Below are positions 28,958 through 44,375 of a DNA stretch of 64,000 nucleotides, piece after piece. Every line of letters begins with the position of its first letter. Position 1 is the stretch's first letter. The notes under the pieces are model-generated. The model saw only the letters and a program-made list of their open reading frames with translations, ran no database searches and had not been told where the DNA came from. Made by a program: the position numbers and the translations under genes. This DNA comes from a marine gamma proteobacterium HTCC2080 (lineage in GTDB: Bacteria > Pseudomonadota > Gammaproteobacteria > Pseudomonadales > Halieaceae), in assembly GCA_000169115.1 (NCBI GenBank), contig AAVV01000014.1, forward strand, positions 33,481-97,480, written 5' to 3'.

Positions 28958-31138
28958 ATGAAACGGATGAGCAAATTACAAACCGGCTTGACGCTGGTGT
29001 TGTTGCTGGGGGTAGCAGCGCCCCTACTTGCGCAGCCTGTGATTGAGGATATTACGTTCAGCTCACAGCCGGGCAGTAAGTTTGAGGTGCGCTTGGACTT
29101 CAGTGAAACGCCACCTTCGGACTATAGTGCTTATACGATTGAAGAGCCGGCCCGTATTGCGATTGACTTTCCCGGCACTAAGAGCGGCCTTGACCAGAAG
29201 CGCTTTTCGCTGCCCTTTGGGAACGCTACGGGTGTATTGGTGCTTGAGGCCGATGATAAGACGCGTTTGGTACTAAACCTGATTAAATTGGTGCCCTACG
29301 AAGCGGTTATAAGCGGCAACCAGCTTGTTTTGCAGGTAGGCCAAGACAGCAGCGGTGGTTACACCAAGGCTACCCCGCCGAGTAATGTTCTTGAAAGCCA
29401 AATGGAGCCAGTGGTTGAGGCCCGCTCGCAGCTAACTGACCTCCAGTTTCGCCGTGCCGAGTCGGGGGAGGGTCGTCTTATCCTGCAGCTCAGCGATCCC
29501 TCAGTTGATGTCAATGTGTTCTCTGAAGGCGGTAAAATTAATCTGGAGTTTTTGGCGACGACTGTTCCTGATGGGTTGTTGCGCCGCTTTGATGTGACTG
29601 ACTTTGCGACGCCCGTGAATTCAATTGAAGTGACAACCACCGAACGGGGAACTCGCTTGCTGCTTGAGGCGGAAGGAACCTATGACTATCTTGCCTATCA
29701 GACAGGGAAAGAGTACATCCTCAGTGTAAAGCCATTAAGTGATGATGAGAAAAAGGCGCGTTTAAACGAGTTTACTTATGTTGGTGAACGTATTTCCCTG
29801 AACTTTCAGGATATTGAGGTGCGGGCTGTTTTACAGCTGATTGCTGATTTTACTGACCTCAATCTTGTGGCGTCTGATACGGTCAGTGGCAACATAACCT
29901 TAAGATTACAAAATGTCCCTTGGGATCAGGCATTGGAACTGGTGCTAAGAACCAAAGGACTCGATAGTCGCCGCATTGGTAACGTCCTGATGGTCGCGCC
30001 TGCAGTGGAAATTGCAGAGCGGGAACGGCAGGAAATCGAATCGAATAAACAGATCGCCGAGCTCGCACCGCTTCAATCGGAGTTCATTCGTATTCGATAC
30101 GCAAAAGCCTCCGAGGTGGTCAACCTTTTTGAAGCTGGCTCTGAAGAAGGTGGTTCATTGGTATCTGACCGAGGTTCGGTGGTTGTTGATGAGCGCACCA
30201 ACTCCATCATCATCACCGATACGGCGACTAAGCTTGCAGAGATCCGTGATCTGATTGAGCGCGTTGATGTGCCCATACGTCAAGTGATGATCGAGGCTCG
30301 AATTGTTATTGCCTCAACTAATCTTGATGAAGAGCTTGGGATAGAGTGGGGCGGTGGTTATATCGGCATCGATAGCAGTAACGGCAACATTTACTCGGCG
30401 TCGGGGAGTCGAGAGCAGGTGGTCAGTTTTAATCAAGACACCGTTGCAGGGGTGACCCCTACGCTTAACTACCCAGTTCAAGGTGGGCAGCAACAAGGTG
30501 GGAACCAGGGAGGTGACGGCCAGCAACAGCAGCAGGGCCTTGGTGCGGCACTGGTCGATTTAGGTGTTTCTCAGGCAACCAGCGGTTTCGCCGTGGGTTT
30601 TACCTCTAATGATCTGTTTTTAACTGCAGAACTATCGGCCTTAGAGTCTTCAGGGCAGGGAGAGGTTGTCAGCCAACCGAAGATTATTACGGGGGATAAG
30701 CAGCTCGCGACGATTAAATCGGGAAGTGAGATTCCTTATCAGGAAGGGGCGGCTTCAGGAGCCACAACAGTTTCATTTAAAGAGGCCGTTCTTAAGCTGG
30801 AAGTGACTCCTAATATCACTCCCGACGATCGCATTCTTCTTGATTTGGTAGTCAACCAAGACTCCCTAGGCGATTTGGTGCCCAGTGGTACGGGAGGATT
30901 AATTCCTACGATCAACACAACGCAGTTAACCACGCAGGTGTTGGTGGGGAATGGCGAGACAGTGGTACTTGGTGGGGTATTTCAGAATGACGAAATCACC
31001 CAGATTCGAAAAGTGCCTTTCTTAGGTGACATCCCTTACTTAGGCACGCTTTTTAAGAATACTGCCAGTAAGACTAGCAAGACGGAAACGCTAATCTTTA
31101 TTACGCCGCGGATTCTTTCCGAAGCCCTTCTCGACTGA
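28958..31138 (+). CDS. pilQ: Type IV pilus secretin PilQ
   Basis: This 726-residue outer-membrane secretin has a signal peptide (about 1-25, ending LLAQ) and two AMIN peptidoglycan-binding domains (about 28-125 and 150-260). The N0/STN region (from ISLNFQDIEVRAVLQLIAD), an N1 domain and the C-terminal secretin domain with VPFLGDIPYLGTLFKN and ETLIFITPRIL follow. Within the secretin part, around residues 507-528, there is a Gln/Gly-rich insertion that I do not recall from model PilQ proteins. It forms the gated ring through which the pilus passes. Confidence 0.95.
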   Translation: MKRMSKLQTGLTLVLLLGVAAPLLAQPVIEDITFSSQPGSKFEVRLDFSETPPSDYSAYTIEEPARIAIDFPGTKSGLDQKRFSLPFGNATGVLVLEADDKTRLVLNLIKLVPYEAVISGNQLVLQVGQDSSGGYTKATPPSNVLESQMEPVVEARSQLTDLQFRRAESGEGRLILQLSDPSVDVNVFSEGGKINLEFLATTVPDGLLRRFDVTDFATPVNSIEVTTTERGTRLLLEAEGTYDYLAYQTGKEYILSVKPLSDDEKKARLNEFTYVGERISLNFQDIEVRAVLQLIADFTDLNLVASDTVSGNITLRLQNVPWDQALELVLRTKGLDSRRIGNVLMVAPAVEIAERERQEIESNKQIAELAPLQSEFIRIRYAKASEVVNLFEAGSEEGGSLVSDRGSVVVDERTNSIIITDTATKLAEIRDLIERVDVPIRQVMIEARIVIASTNLDEELGIEWGGGYIGIDSSNGNIYSASGSREQVVSFNQDTVAGVTPTLNYPVQGGQQQGGNQGGDGQQQQQGLGAALVDLGVSQATSGFAVGFTSNDLFLTAELSALESSGQGEVVSQPKIITGDKQLATIKSGSEIPYQEGAASGATTVSFKEAVLKLEVTPNITPDDRILLDLVVNQDSLGDLVPSGTGGLIPTINTTQLTTQVLVGNGETVVLGGVFQNDEITQIRKVPFLGDIPYLGTLFKNTASKTSKTETLIFITPRILSEALLD

Positions 31139-31142
31139 TCCC

Positions 31143-31679
31143 GTGACTTCTTCCACCCGAGTGTTTTTAGTCGGCCCCATGGGGGCCGGAAAATCCACGG
31201 TGGGGCGTGCGCTGGCCCAAATTCTCGGTTTTGAGTTTGTGGATTCTGATGCTGAAATCGAGGCGCGAACCGGGGCCGATATACCCTGGATATTTGAAAT
31301 AGAGGGTGAATCTGGCTTTCGCGATCGGGAGACTAAGGTTATAGAGGAGGTTACATCTCGCGATACCGTTGTGATGGCTACCGGTGGCGGTGCCATTTTA
31401 AGAGGTGAAAACCGCAGTGTGCTAAGTAGGCGCGGATTTGTGGTGTATTTGGAAGCCACCCTACGCGAACAGATCCGTCGTACCAGTAAAGATCAGCAGC
31501 GGCCGTTGCTTGCAGGACAGGATCGGCGACGCGTGTTAACCGAATTAATGACCACGAGAGAGCCTTTGTATAAGGAAATAGCCGATCTCATACTGCCAAC
31601 GACCAAGCGTAATGCTAGGCAGTTGGCGGAACAAATAGTTTCTGCATTAGAAGGGGTGGCGCCAGTCTCTGGCCCCTGA
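31143..31679 (+). CDS. aroK: Shikimate kinase
   Basis: This 178-residue kinase phosphorylates shikimate with ATP. It shows Walker A GPMGAGKSTVG, the shikimate-binding DSDAEIE, the FRDRE arginine, the TGGGAI loop, the lid region DQQRPLL and the late REPLYKEIADL. The start is GTG, 4 bp after the pilQ stop. The pilQ-aroK-aroB order is conserved. A more divergent paralogue is encoded at 59382-59897. Confidence 0.95.
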   Translation: MTSSTRVFLVGPMGAGKSTVGRALAQILGFEFVDSDAEIEARTGADIPWIFEIEGESGFRDRETKVIEEVTSRDTVVMATGGGAILRGENRSVLSRRGFVVYLEATLREQIRRTSKDQQRPLLAGQDRRRVLTELMTTREPLYKEIADLILPTTKRNARQLAEQIVSALEGVAPVSGP

Positions 31680-31753
31680 CACGATCAAGCCGTGATCAGA
31701 CCCGGCGTTTAACTTTTTTACTTGGATGCACCTACTTTACGAGTCACTCGATT

Positions 31754-32851
31754 ATGTCTAGCACCCTCTACAGTCTTCACGTCGATTTACCGTCTGGCGG
31801 TATTGATCGCAGTTACCCCATTGTTATTGGGCACGGTGTATTGGGTGACGGCGAGGGTTTTGCGGAGTTGTTAGGCGATTCTCCGGTAGTTTTAGTGAGT
31901 AATGACACAGTGGCGCCGTTGTATATGTCACGGGTGCGTGACGCCTTGGGGAAGGGGAGAAAGGTGACGGAGGTGATTCTGCCCGACGGAGAAGACCAAA
32001 AGCACCTGGAGAGCGCCAACCAAATTTGGCAAAAAGCCCTTGAAGATCATCATGAGCGTCGCAGTGTATTTATCGCACTTGGCGGTGGCGTGATCGGTGA
32101 TCTAACGGGCTACAGCGCAGCGTGTTTCTTACGAGGCGTCGATTTCATTCAGCTGCCGACAACCTTGCTCGCTCAGGTAGATTCTTCGGTGGGAGGTAAG
32201 ACTGGGGTGAATCACCCTCTGGGAAAAAATATGATTGGTGCGTTTCACCAGCCTAGGGCGGTTCTCATTGACCTCGATTCGTTGAAGACACTCCCAGACC
32301 GGGAATTCGCAGCTGGGGTTGCTGAAATTATTAAGTATGGCTGTATTTGGGAGCCAGATTTTTATCATTGGTTGCTACAGAACAGCGATGCGCTACTTAC
32401 CCGAAATAATGATGTGCTGGCTGAAGCCATCCATCGTAGCTGTGGCATAAAGGCAGCTGTAGTAGCTCAGGATGAGCGTGAGGGCGGGCTGCGCGCCATC
32501 CTTAATTTTGGGCATACGTTTGCTCATGCAATCGAGCACGTGATGGGTTACGGCGTTTGGCTGCATGGCGAGGCTGTCGCTTGCGGAATGGTCATGGCTG
32601 CGAAGATTTCAGCCGCGAGAGGCCAAGTTTCGGAGGATATGGTTACCGGGCTAATAAGTTTTTTAGAAGCTTTCGGTTTGCCTGTTGAGCCGCCACCAGC
32701 AATGTCTGCAGAGGTATTTCTCAACGCTATGGCGGGGGACAAAAAGGTCCTTCGGGGTAAAATACGCTACGTTTTGCTCGAGAGGTTAGGCTGTGCCTGC
32801 TTGGTTGAAGACGTAACAACCGAGGAAATCAACCAAATCCTGATGAAATGA
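31754..32851 (+). CDS. aroB: 3-dehydroquinate synthase
   Basis: This 365-residue NAD+- and metal-dependent enzyme closes the first ring of the shikimate pathway. Motifs are DGEDQKHLESANQIW, the NAD site GGGVIGDLTGYSAA, TLLAQVDSSVGGKTGVN and the metal-binding NFGHTFAHAIE plus LHGEAVACGM. It is downstream of aroK by 74 bp on the same strand. Confidence 0.96.
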   Translation: MSSTLYSLHVDLPSGGIDRSYPIVIGHGVLGDGEGFAELLGDSPVVLVSNDTVAPLYMSRVRDALGKGRKVTEVILPDGEDQKHLESANQIWQKALEDHHERRSVFIALGGGVIGDLTGYSAACFLRGVDFIQLPTTLLAQVDSSVGGKTGVNHPLGKNMIGAFHQPRAVLIDLDSLKTLPDREFAAGVAEIIKYGCIWEPDFYHWLLQNSDALLTRNNDVLAEAIHRSCGIKAAVVAQDEREGGLRAILNFGHTFAHAIEHVMGYGVWLHGEAVACGMVMAAKISAARGQVSEDMVTGLISFLEAFGLPVEPPPAMSAEVFLNAMAGDKKVLRGKIRYVLLERLGCACLVEDVTTEEINQILMK

Positions 32852-32866
32852 CCCCCAAGATCGTAA

Positions 32867-32895
32867 TTGTTCCGTCGTTCCTACATGTGTAAAAT
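32867..32895 (+). promoter_or_regulatory. Candidate sigma-70 promoter of gltBD
   Basis: TTGTTC (32867-32872) and TAAAAT (32890-32895) are separated by exactly 17 bp in the gap between aroB and gltB, about 80 bp before the gltB start. Both boxes are one or two substitutions from consensus. Confidence 0.5.
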
Positions 32896-32973
32896 ACCCG
32901 GCCTTTTGCCTTGACCCTGACGGGCGGGCTTGTTTCCGGTAATTAGTGCCGGCTAATTTGAGTGTGAGTGTTT

Positions 32974-38891
<5,918 letters not shown>

Positions 38892-38894
38892 TCT

Positions 38895-39977
38895 ATGTCA
38901 GACCTGAAAAATGATCGGTTTCTTCGAGCGCTTTTGCGTGAGCCGGTTGATAGAACCCCTTTGTGGATGATGCGACAGGCGGGACGTTACCTGCCTGAGT
39001 ATCGAGAAATTCGCCAGCAGGCCGGCAGTTTTATGAGCTTGTGCAGCAATCCTGAGCTCGCCTGCGAAGTCACCATGCAGCCCCTGCGGCGCTACGCTAT
39101 GGATGCGGCAATTCTATTTTCCGATATTTTAACCATTCCCGATGCCATGGGTTTGGGTCTGTATTTCGCTGAGGGCGAAGGCCCGGGCTTTGAACGTCCG
39201 CTTCAGGGTGCTGCCGACATTGAAGCGCTTGAGCCAACTCGTGCGGTTTCTGAACTGGGCTACGTCATGGATGCTGTCTCGTTGATTCGCCGCGAACTCA
39301 AGGGCGATGTGCCCTTGATAGGCTTTTCGGGCAGCCCCTGGACGTTGGCCACTTATATGGTAGAGGGTGGATCATCTAAAGACTTCGCCAAGGTGAAATC
39401 TCTCGCGTTCAACGACCCCGCGATTATGCATATGCTGTTAGAGAAGCTGGCTGATGCGGTTGCAATGTATCTGACCGCACAGGTTGAGCACGGAGCACAA
39501 GCGTTACAGATTTTTGATACTTGGGGTGGTGCGTTAAGTCATGCTGCCTACCCTGAGTTTTCCCTGCAATATATGACTCGAATTATTGAGCAGCTTCCCA
39601 GAGAGGCAGACGGGCGTCGCGTACCGGTGATCGTCTTTACGAAAGGCGGTGGTCAATGGTTGGAGGCTATTGCTGAATGTGGTGCTGATGCTGTTGGTCT
39701 TGATTGGACGACTGACATGGGCGCAGCACGCCAACGTGTTGGTGACCGCGTCGCCTTGCAGGGCAATATGGACCCTTCTATGCTATTTGCAGCACCCGGG
39801 CGCATCCGCAGCGAGGTGGCTAGTGTTCTGGATAGCTTTGGTCAGGGTACAGGGCATGTGTTCAATTTGGGACATGGCATTACCCCCGGCGTGAACCCCG
39901 ATCACGTATCGGCCATGGTCGATGCTGTGATCGAGCTATCGCCTAGCTATCACCAGTCCGATTCAGGAAGCGCATGA
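38895..39977 (+). CDS. hemE: Uroporphyrinogen decarboxylase
   Basis: This 360-residue haem-pathway enzyme converts uroporphyrinogen III to coproporphyrinogen III. Motifs are [16 protein letters not shown] near the N-terminus, the catalytic-Asp region [30 protein letters not shown] and [16 protein letters not shown]. It starts 3 bp after gltD. Its last 28 bp overlap the 3' end of the convergent cysE gene. Confidence 0.97.
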   Translation: MSDLKNDRFLRALLREPVDRTPLWMMRQAGRYLPEYREIRQQAGSFMSLCSNPELACEVTMQPLRRYAMDAAILFSDILTIPDAMGLGLYFAEGEGPGFERPLQGAADIEALEPTRAVSELGYVMDAVSLIRRELKGDVPLIGFSGSPWTLATYMVEGGSSKDFAKVKSLAFNDPAIMHMLLEKLADAVAMYLTAQVEHGAQALQIFDTWGGALSHAAYPEFSLQYMTRIIEQLPREADGRRVPVIVFTKGGGQWLEAIAECGADAVGLDWTTDMGAARQRVGDRVALQGNMDPSMLFAAPGRIRSEVASVLDSFGQGTGHVFNLGHGITPGVNPDHVSAMVDAVIELSPSYHQSDSGSA

Positions 39978-40786
39978 TCCATATCTAGCGCGGGTGTCTC
40001 CGAGTCGGGGACGCCCACGACTTTTGCAGGTACTCCTGCCACAGTTGTGTGGGATGGCACGTCATGCAGCACTACGGAACCAGCGCCGACCTTGGCACCT
40101 TCCCCAACGATAATATTGCCCAAAATTTTGGCACCGGCTGAAATGAGGACGCCATCGCCAATTTTTGGGTGGCGGTCGCCATCTTGTTTTCCAGTACCCC
40201 CCAGAGTGACCGACTGAAGTATCGAGACGTGGTTGCCTACTACGGCCGTTTCACCAATCACTAAGCCAGTGGCGTGATCGAGCATGATGCCATGACCAAA
40301 ACGTGCTGCAGGATGAATGTCTATGCCAAACTTTTGTGATACCTGGCTTTGTAGAAATAGAGCCAGCGAATGTCGATTTTCCTGCCAAAGCCAATGGGCA
40401 ACGCGGTGGGTTTGTAAGGCTTGAAAACCTTTGAAATAGAGGAAAGGCAGATGATATTCCTGACAGGCCGAGTCGCGATCAAGAACCGCCTGTAAATCGT
40501 CACGTATAGCGCTGCGCAGGGTGGCGTCACTGCTAAAGGCCGCCAGCATGATTTCTCGAAGCATCATGGCCGGAACTGTTGGGCTATCGAGCTGGTTGGC
40601 CAGGTGAAAGCTTAGGGCGCATTCCAGTTCGTCATGATGCAAAATGGTTGCATGCAGAAAGCTCACCAAGACCGGTTCTTGGCTGGCAGCGCGCTCGGTC
40701 TCTGCGCGCATTTGCTCCCAGATAGGGTCACCGCCCTGTAGTTTTTTTATTGGTACTGAATGAACTGCCGTCATAACGGTCACCAT
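39950..40786 (-). CDS. cysE: Serine O-acetyltransferase
   Basis: This 278-residue enzyme has the SATase N-terminal helical domain (residues about 15-150) and a left-handed beta-helix of hexapeptide repeats. The catalytic histidines lie in [19 protein letters not shown]. The acetyl-CoA and regulatory end GVPAKVVG and a short tail follow. It makes O-acetylserine for cysteine synthesis. The size matches the E. coli enzyme. ATG codons at 40786 and 40774 are both possible starts. Confidence 0.93.
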   Translation of the reverse strand: MVTVMTAVHSVPIKKLQGGDPIWEQMRAETERAASQEPVLVSFLHATILHHDELECALSFHLANQLDSPTVPAMMLREIMLAAFSSDATLRSAIRDDLQAVLDRDSACQEYHLPFLYFKGFQALQTHRVAHWLWQENRHSLALFLQSQVSQKFGIDIHPAARFGHGIMLDHATGLVIGETAVVGNHVSILQSVTLGGTGKQDGDRHPKIGDGVLISAGAKILGNIIVGEGAKVGAGSVVLHDVPSHTTVAGVPAKVVGVPDSETPALDMDHALPESDW

Positions 40787-40839
40787 GTTGAGGCGCTAGA
40801 CCTTCCAGCGCATAGAATAGCGCAGGATGTCGGTCTGCT

Positions 40840-41508
40840 CTAGCTAGAAAAAATTCCTCTAAAACACCATAAATTTTGGGCACGCTCACTATATTTCTTT
40901 TCAAAAAGCGTCCAAGGTTCGCTTATCTCAAGGCGGTCAAGCTTGCCTGTGAAACCAATGAGTTTAGACGCAAGGGCAAATTCCTCGGCAAAGATCTGCC
41001 AGTTGCTGCGCATTTCTACTGAGCCGCCTAAACGTGCCAACAAAGGAAATGCCGGATGGCCATGCACGCGCCGTTTAAGTTGCGATGATTTCGGCCATGG
41101 ATTGGGGTAAAGCAGGTAATGATGGGCAACCTTGATATTGGCGGTTACTAGTAGCTGCCAAAAGGGTTCACACTCGGCGCGTAGGAGCAGGTACTTATCA
41201 GAAGTGTCAGCGTGTTTGGTCAGCCGGTGAGCAGATTTATCAAGGCCAATCACGGCGGCGTTATTATGCTGCTCCGCTAGGCATTTGGTGCTCATGCCCG
41301 TACCGCAAAAGGAGTCGAGGACTACCGTCGGGTTACCGCGCTCGGCGAGCCACGCTGTGGCGTAGTCAAAGGTTTTCTGTGTGTGTTCGGGTATTGGTTT
41401 ACGCCAGCGCGTCCGGCAGTGTTTGACGACCAGCGCCTCGAGGTCGAGGTGCGGGGCCTGCTGATCACTTTGCACAGGTGGCTGTTCAATTTGCGTGTCT
41501 TCATTCAC
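40840..41508 (-). CDS. TrmB-like SAM-dependent methyltransferase (diverged paralogue)
   Basis: A protein of about 222 residues related to tRNA (guanine-N7)-methyltransferase. The TrmB-type catalytic block is present as YPNPWPKSSQLKRRVHGHP, and a lipped C-terminal part SEPWTLFEKKYSERAQNLW fits the family. The SAM loop VLDSFCGTGMST, however, reads like a classical motif I and differs from the usual TrmB form. It is therefore probably a paralogue with altered specificity. An open frame extends to a TTG at 41532; the GTG at 41508 is an alternative start and the one used here. It is divergent from the acyltransferase gene with only a short spacer. Confidence 0.78.
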   Translation of the reverse strand: MNEDTQIEQPPVQSDQQAPHLDLEALVVKHCRTRWRKPIPEHTQKTFDYATAWLAERGNPTVVLDSFCGTGMSTKCLAEQHNNAAVIGLDKSAHRLTKHADTSDKYLLLRAECEPFWQLLVTANIKVAHHYLLYPNPWPKSSQLKRRVHGHPAFPLLARLGGSVEMRSNWQIFAEEFALASKLIGFTGKLDRLEISEPWTLFEKKYSERAQNLWCFRGIFSS

Positions 41509-41547
41509 CTTGCCATCATACCGCGCTTGCAATGGGAGTTTTTAATT

Positions 41548-42276
41548 ATGCGCGCAGATTTGCGCCCCTACTGGGTGAAAAAAGCTTGGCTGAATTGTCG
41601 CGAAGCCTGGATAGATTATTTCTTGCGCCCACGCTGCGCCTCCTTGGGAGATTGCCCGAATATTATGAATCCGTGGTGGGTCGATATTTCTGGTAACAAC
41701 ATCCACATTGGGCACTCCTTTACCGCGGTTGGGGAAGCCGCTCAGCGCATAAAGATTGGTGTTTGGGGGCGAGCTCAGGGAAAAGGGAAAGTGACCATTG
41801 GCAATGGGGTACTGCTCAGCCCTGGAGTGCGTATTGCCTGTAGCGATGAGATTACCATTGGCCATGGTGTGATGATGGCCAACGGCGCTTATATCACCGA
41901 TTCGGATTGGCACGGACTTTATGATCGCATCGCAAGATCAGAGTCGGTTACCCCGGTGCATCTTGAAGATAATGTCTGGTTGGGTGACGGAGCCAAGGTA
42001 CTCAAGGGCGTTACTATTGGGGAGAACAGTGTTGTTGCGGCGGGTGCGGTGGTAACCCGTGATGTGCCCAAAAATGTAGTCGTAGCGGGTAATCCAGCCC
42101 AAGTCGTGAAGCAGCTCGATCAAGAAACCCCGAGGCGTACTCGGGCAGATCTGTATCAGGACCCCCACGCAACCGCCGATTTTTATGATGCTGTTGATCG
42201 AGAGGTTCTGTCAGAGAACACGTTCTTTCGCTGGTTTTGGAGTTGTATTTACCCCTCGGCGCGTCGGGAAAAATAG
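41548..42276 (+). CDS. Hexapeptide-repeat acyltransferase (maltose O-acetyltransferase-like)
   Basis: A 243-residue protein from ATG 41548, which has GGGAG nine bases upstream. An alternative open frame reaching 41383 overlaps the divergent methyltransferase and adds unlike sequence. After about 55 basic, aromatic-rich residues come hexapeptide repeats (IHIGHSFTAVG, VTIGNGVLLSPGVRI, ITIGHGVMMANG, VTIGENSVVAAGAVVTRDVP). They end in NVVVAGNPAQVVK, the typical end of LbH acyltransferases. A C-terminal extension of about 50 residues with aromatic residues may contact the membrane. The acceptor is unknown; lipid or surface sugars are possible. Confidence 0.85.
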   Translation: MRADLRPYWVKKAWLNCREAWIDYFLRPRCASLGDCPNIMNPWWVDISGNNIHIGHSFTAVGEAAQRIKIGVWGRAQGKGKVTIGNGVLLSPGVRIACSDEITIGHGVMMANGAYITDSDWHGLYDRIARSESVTPVHLEDNVWLGDGAKVLKGVTIGENSVVAAGAVVTRDVPKNVVVAGNPAQVVKQLDQETPRRTRADLYQDPHATADFYDAVDREVLSENTFFRWFWSCIYPSARREK

Positions 42277-42285
42277 CCGGCTACG

Positions 42286-43260
42286 CTACAGTAGGCGCAG
42301 AGGTGGCTCATTCATCGCTGCCAGTTGTTCTCTGAGTTCGAGAATGTGATCACCCCAAAAACGCTCTTGTCCAAACCAAGGGAACGCCCGTGGGAACGCC
42401 GGATCGTCCCAGCGCCGCCCCAGCCAGGCAGCATGATGCATGATGCGTAACGTTCGCAGACCTTCAACCCAACGTAACTGCCGTGGATCGAAATCGTGAA
42501 ATTCTTCGTAACCTGCGATGAGCTCCGCTAGCTGCTGCTCTCGATGGTGGCGTTCACCATTCAAAAACATCCAAAGATCCTGAATGGCAGGGCCCGATAT
42601 ACAATCATCGAGGTCGACGAAATGTGCGGTATCGTCCCGCCATAGAATGTTGCCGCAGTGGCAATCACCATGAATGCGCTGCAAGTCGGAGGCTGTCATG
42701 CCCGACAGCAGGTCTCGTGCTGCCTGCTCGCAGTCTAAGGCTAGTGTAGTGTAGGCGGCCTGCAGGTCTCGTGGAATAAAGTGCTCGCTGAGAAACTCAC
42801 GACTGGCTGTCGCCATACGCTCTAGATCTAGCTTAATTCGATGCTCAAAGGTCTGTGCCGCACCCACCCGGTGAATGCGTCCCAATACATTGCCCAGCTG
42901 ATATAAATGTTCGAGATTATCCAGTTCAGGAGGATGACCGCCGCGACGTTTAAATACAGTAAATCGTTGGCCAAAGGCTTTGTGCAGTGTTTCGCCATGA
43001 GTGACCTCGGGCGCCACCACAGATATATCGTGCTCGACTAGCTCTAAGGCAAAGCGGTGCTCCTCTAAGATTTGCTCATCGGACCAGCGCTGGTCTCGAT
43101 AAAACTTCACGATGACCGGAACCTCGTCTTCAATGCCGACCTGATAAACTCGATTTTCGTATGAGTTCAATCCAATCAGACGCAGATCACAGCGATAGCC
43201 CACCGCTTCAACACAGTCGACGACAGCATCAGGTGTCAGTGCGTCGTAAGGATGAGACAT
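42286..43260 (-). CDS. srkA: Stress-response serine/threonine kinase SrkA (YihE/RdoA)
   Basis: A 324-residue choline-kinase-fold protein. Shared blocks with E. coli SrkA are NSYENRVYQV, VKFYRDQRW, DEQILEEHRFALEL, the catalytic HGDCHCGNILWRD and the metal-binding FVDLDD, then GPAIQDLWMFLNG and FPWFGQERFW. I prefer ATG 43260 (MSHPYDALTPD) because it aligns with family N-termini; a frame ten codons longer is open. SrkA counters programmed death under envelope or oxidative stress in E. coli and acts downstream of Cpx (family knowledge). Confidence 0.95.
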   Translation of the reverse strand: MSHPYDALTPDAVVDCVEAVGYRCDLRLIGLNSYENRVYQVGIEDEVPVIVKFYRDQRWSDEQILEEHRFALELVEHDISVVAPEVTHGETLHKAFGQRFTVFKRRGGHPPELDNLEHLYQLGNVLGRIHRVGAAQTFEHRIKLDLERMATASREFLSEHFIPRDLQAAYTTLALDCEQAARDLLSGMTASDLQRIHGDCHCGNILWRDDTAHFVDLDDCISGPAIQDLWMFLNGERHHREQQLAELIAGYEEFHDFDPRQLRWVEGLRTLRIMHHAAWLGRRWDDPAFPRAFPWFGQERFWGDHILELREQLAAMNEPPLRLL

Positions 43261-43300
43261 AGCATTAGCATCACAGCAAATGCGTAGCATAACCCAGTCA

Positions 43301-44101
43301 TTAGATTGAGGGGGCAGTCACTTCATGAGTTTGAGGTGCTCGCGCTAGGCACCAGGCGTCGATACGTGTTGCACCAGCCTTCGCTAGAGTCGCGGCAACC
43401 GCTTCAAGTGTGTTCCCGGTGGTGACAACATCATCAATAATGAGAACAGATTGGTGACTGAAGGACCTGTTCGTGGTGTAGCGGCCTAGGGTATTGATCA
43501 GCCGCTGCTGGCGATCCATGTGGTGTTGGGCTTTTTTTCTGGGGCTAGCTATAAGGTTATCGACTACACGTGGTTTCCAGTGAGATCGTTGCCCAAGTGT
43601 TTTACTTAAAACCTGAGCGAGTAGTTTGCTTTGGTTATAGCCCCGGCGCCAACGACCGCGCCAATGCATAGGGACAGGCACTAGTGCGTGGTAGTGCATC
43701 TTGATTGGTGCGGCTTCCAAAGCAAGTTGTACCAGTAAGTGGGTAAGCTCTATCGCGCTATTAAATTTCCATCGATGAATAAGCTCACGTGTGACACCGC
43801 TGTATTCCAGCCCCGCTTGCACAAAGTGCAGTGCGGTTTCCCGGCGGCAATGGTTGATCAGCGCCGATCCGGGATGGCCGCACTGCTGGCAAGCCCATGG
43901 GTTGCGTCGAATAGAATTAAAGCAGCTGTTACACAGCAAATGGCTAGATTCATTGGAAATGTGACAAATGAGGCAGTGGCTGGGTAAAAAATCTTGCTGA
44001 AGCGTCCTCGCTAACTGGTGTAGCCACAATGGTGCTTCTCCTAATGAAAAACCACAATGTGCATCACCGCCATGGCCCTTATAAACATCGGATTCATTCA
44101 T
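43301..44101 (-). CDS. comF: ComF family phosphoribosyltransferase-like protein
   Basis: This 266-residue protein has an N-terminal zinc-finger part (CLICHISNESSHLLCNSCF and CQQCGHPG) and a type I phosphoribosyltransferase fold. The PRPP loop is VLIIDDVVTTGNTL, and PVPMHWRGRWRRGYNQSKLL is a ComF signature. ComF is needed for DNA uptake in naturally competent bacteria and is widespread elsewhere. The type IV pilus genes at 26-31 kb would fit a DNA-uptake role (inference). Confidence 0.92.
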   Translation of the reverse strand: MNESDVYKGHGGDAHCGFSLGEAPLWLHQLARTLQQDFLPSHCLICHISNESSHLLCNSCFNSIRRNPWACQQCGHPGSALINHCRRETALHFVQAGLEYSGVTRELIHRWKFNSAIELTHLLVQLALEAAPIKMHYHALVPVPMHWRGRWRRGYNQSKLLAQVLSKTLGQRSHWKPRVVDNLIASPRKKAQHHMDRQQRLINTLGRYTTNRSFSHQSVLIIDDVVTTGNTLEAVAATLAKAGATRIDAWCLARAPQTHEVTAPSI

Positions 44102-44150
44102 GCCTTACTTTTGCTAGGATTAGAGTGATTATCATCACAAGGCGAGTGAC

Positions 44151-44375
44151 ATGACCGAGTCTATGCACGCATCAGAAACTGAGGGCTCTGACGATAATGA
44201 GCGCCGCCTTAATCCAGAAGACCAAGCCAAAGTAGATGCTTTCCTGCAGTCGGGTGTTAACTCGGTAGAGCGCAAACCCTTTAGGCCAATTATCATGATT
44301 TTGTTATTGATTGCGGTAGTTACGGGGTTTAGCTTGCTCAGTCAGGGCATTGCCCTTTGGGCTGGAATTTACTGA
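44151..44375 (+). CDS. DUF3094 small membrane protein
   Basis: This 74-residue protein has an acidic N-terminus, the conserved block RRLNPEDQAKVDAFLQSGVN then VERKPFRPI, and one C-terminal membrane helix (about residues 47-70). That combination is the DUF3094 family of small proteins common in pseudomonads and relatives. AAGGCGAG precedes the ATG. It is divergent from comF. Function unknown. Confidence 0.85.
   Translation: MTESMHASETEGSDDNERRLNPEDQAKVDAFLQSGVNSVERKPFRPIIMILLLIAVVTGFSLLSQGIALWAGIY

Noticed and set aside
32930..32965. Possible riboswitch or leader hairpin before gltB (CCGG...CCGG repeats)
   Set aside because: The repeats are short and imperfect and match no riboswitch class I know.
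41383..41547. 55-codon N-terminal extension of the acyltransferase
   Set aside because: Overlaps the divergent methyltransferase; ATG 41548 has a proper ribosome site and the extension is not family-like.
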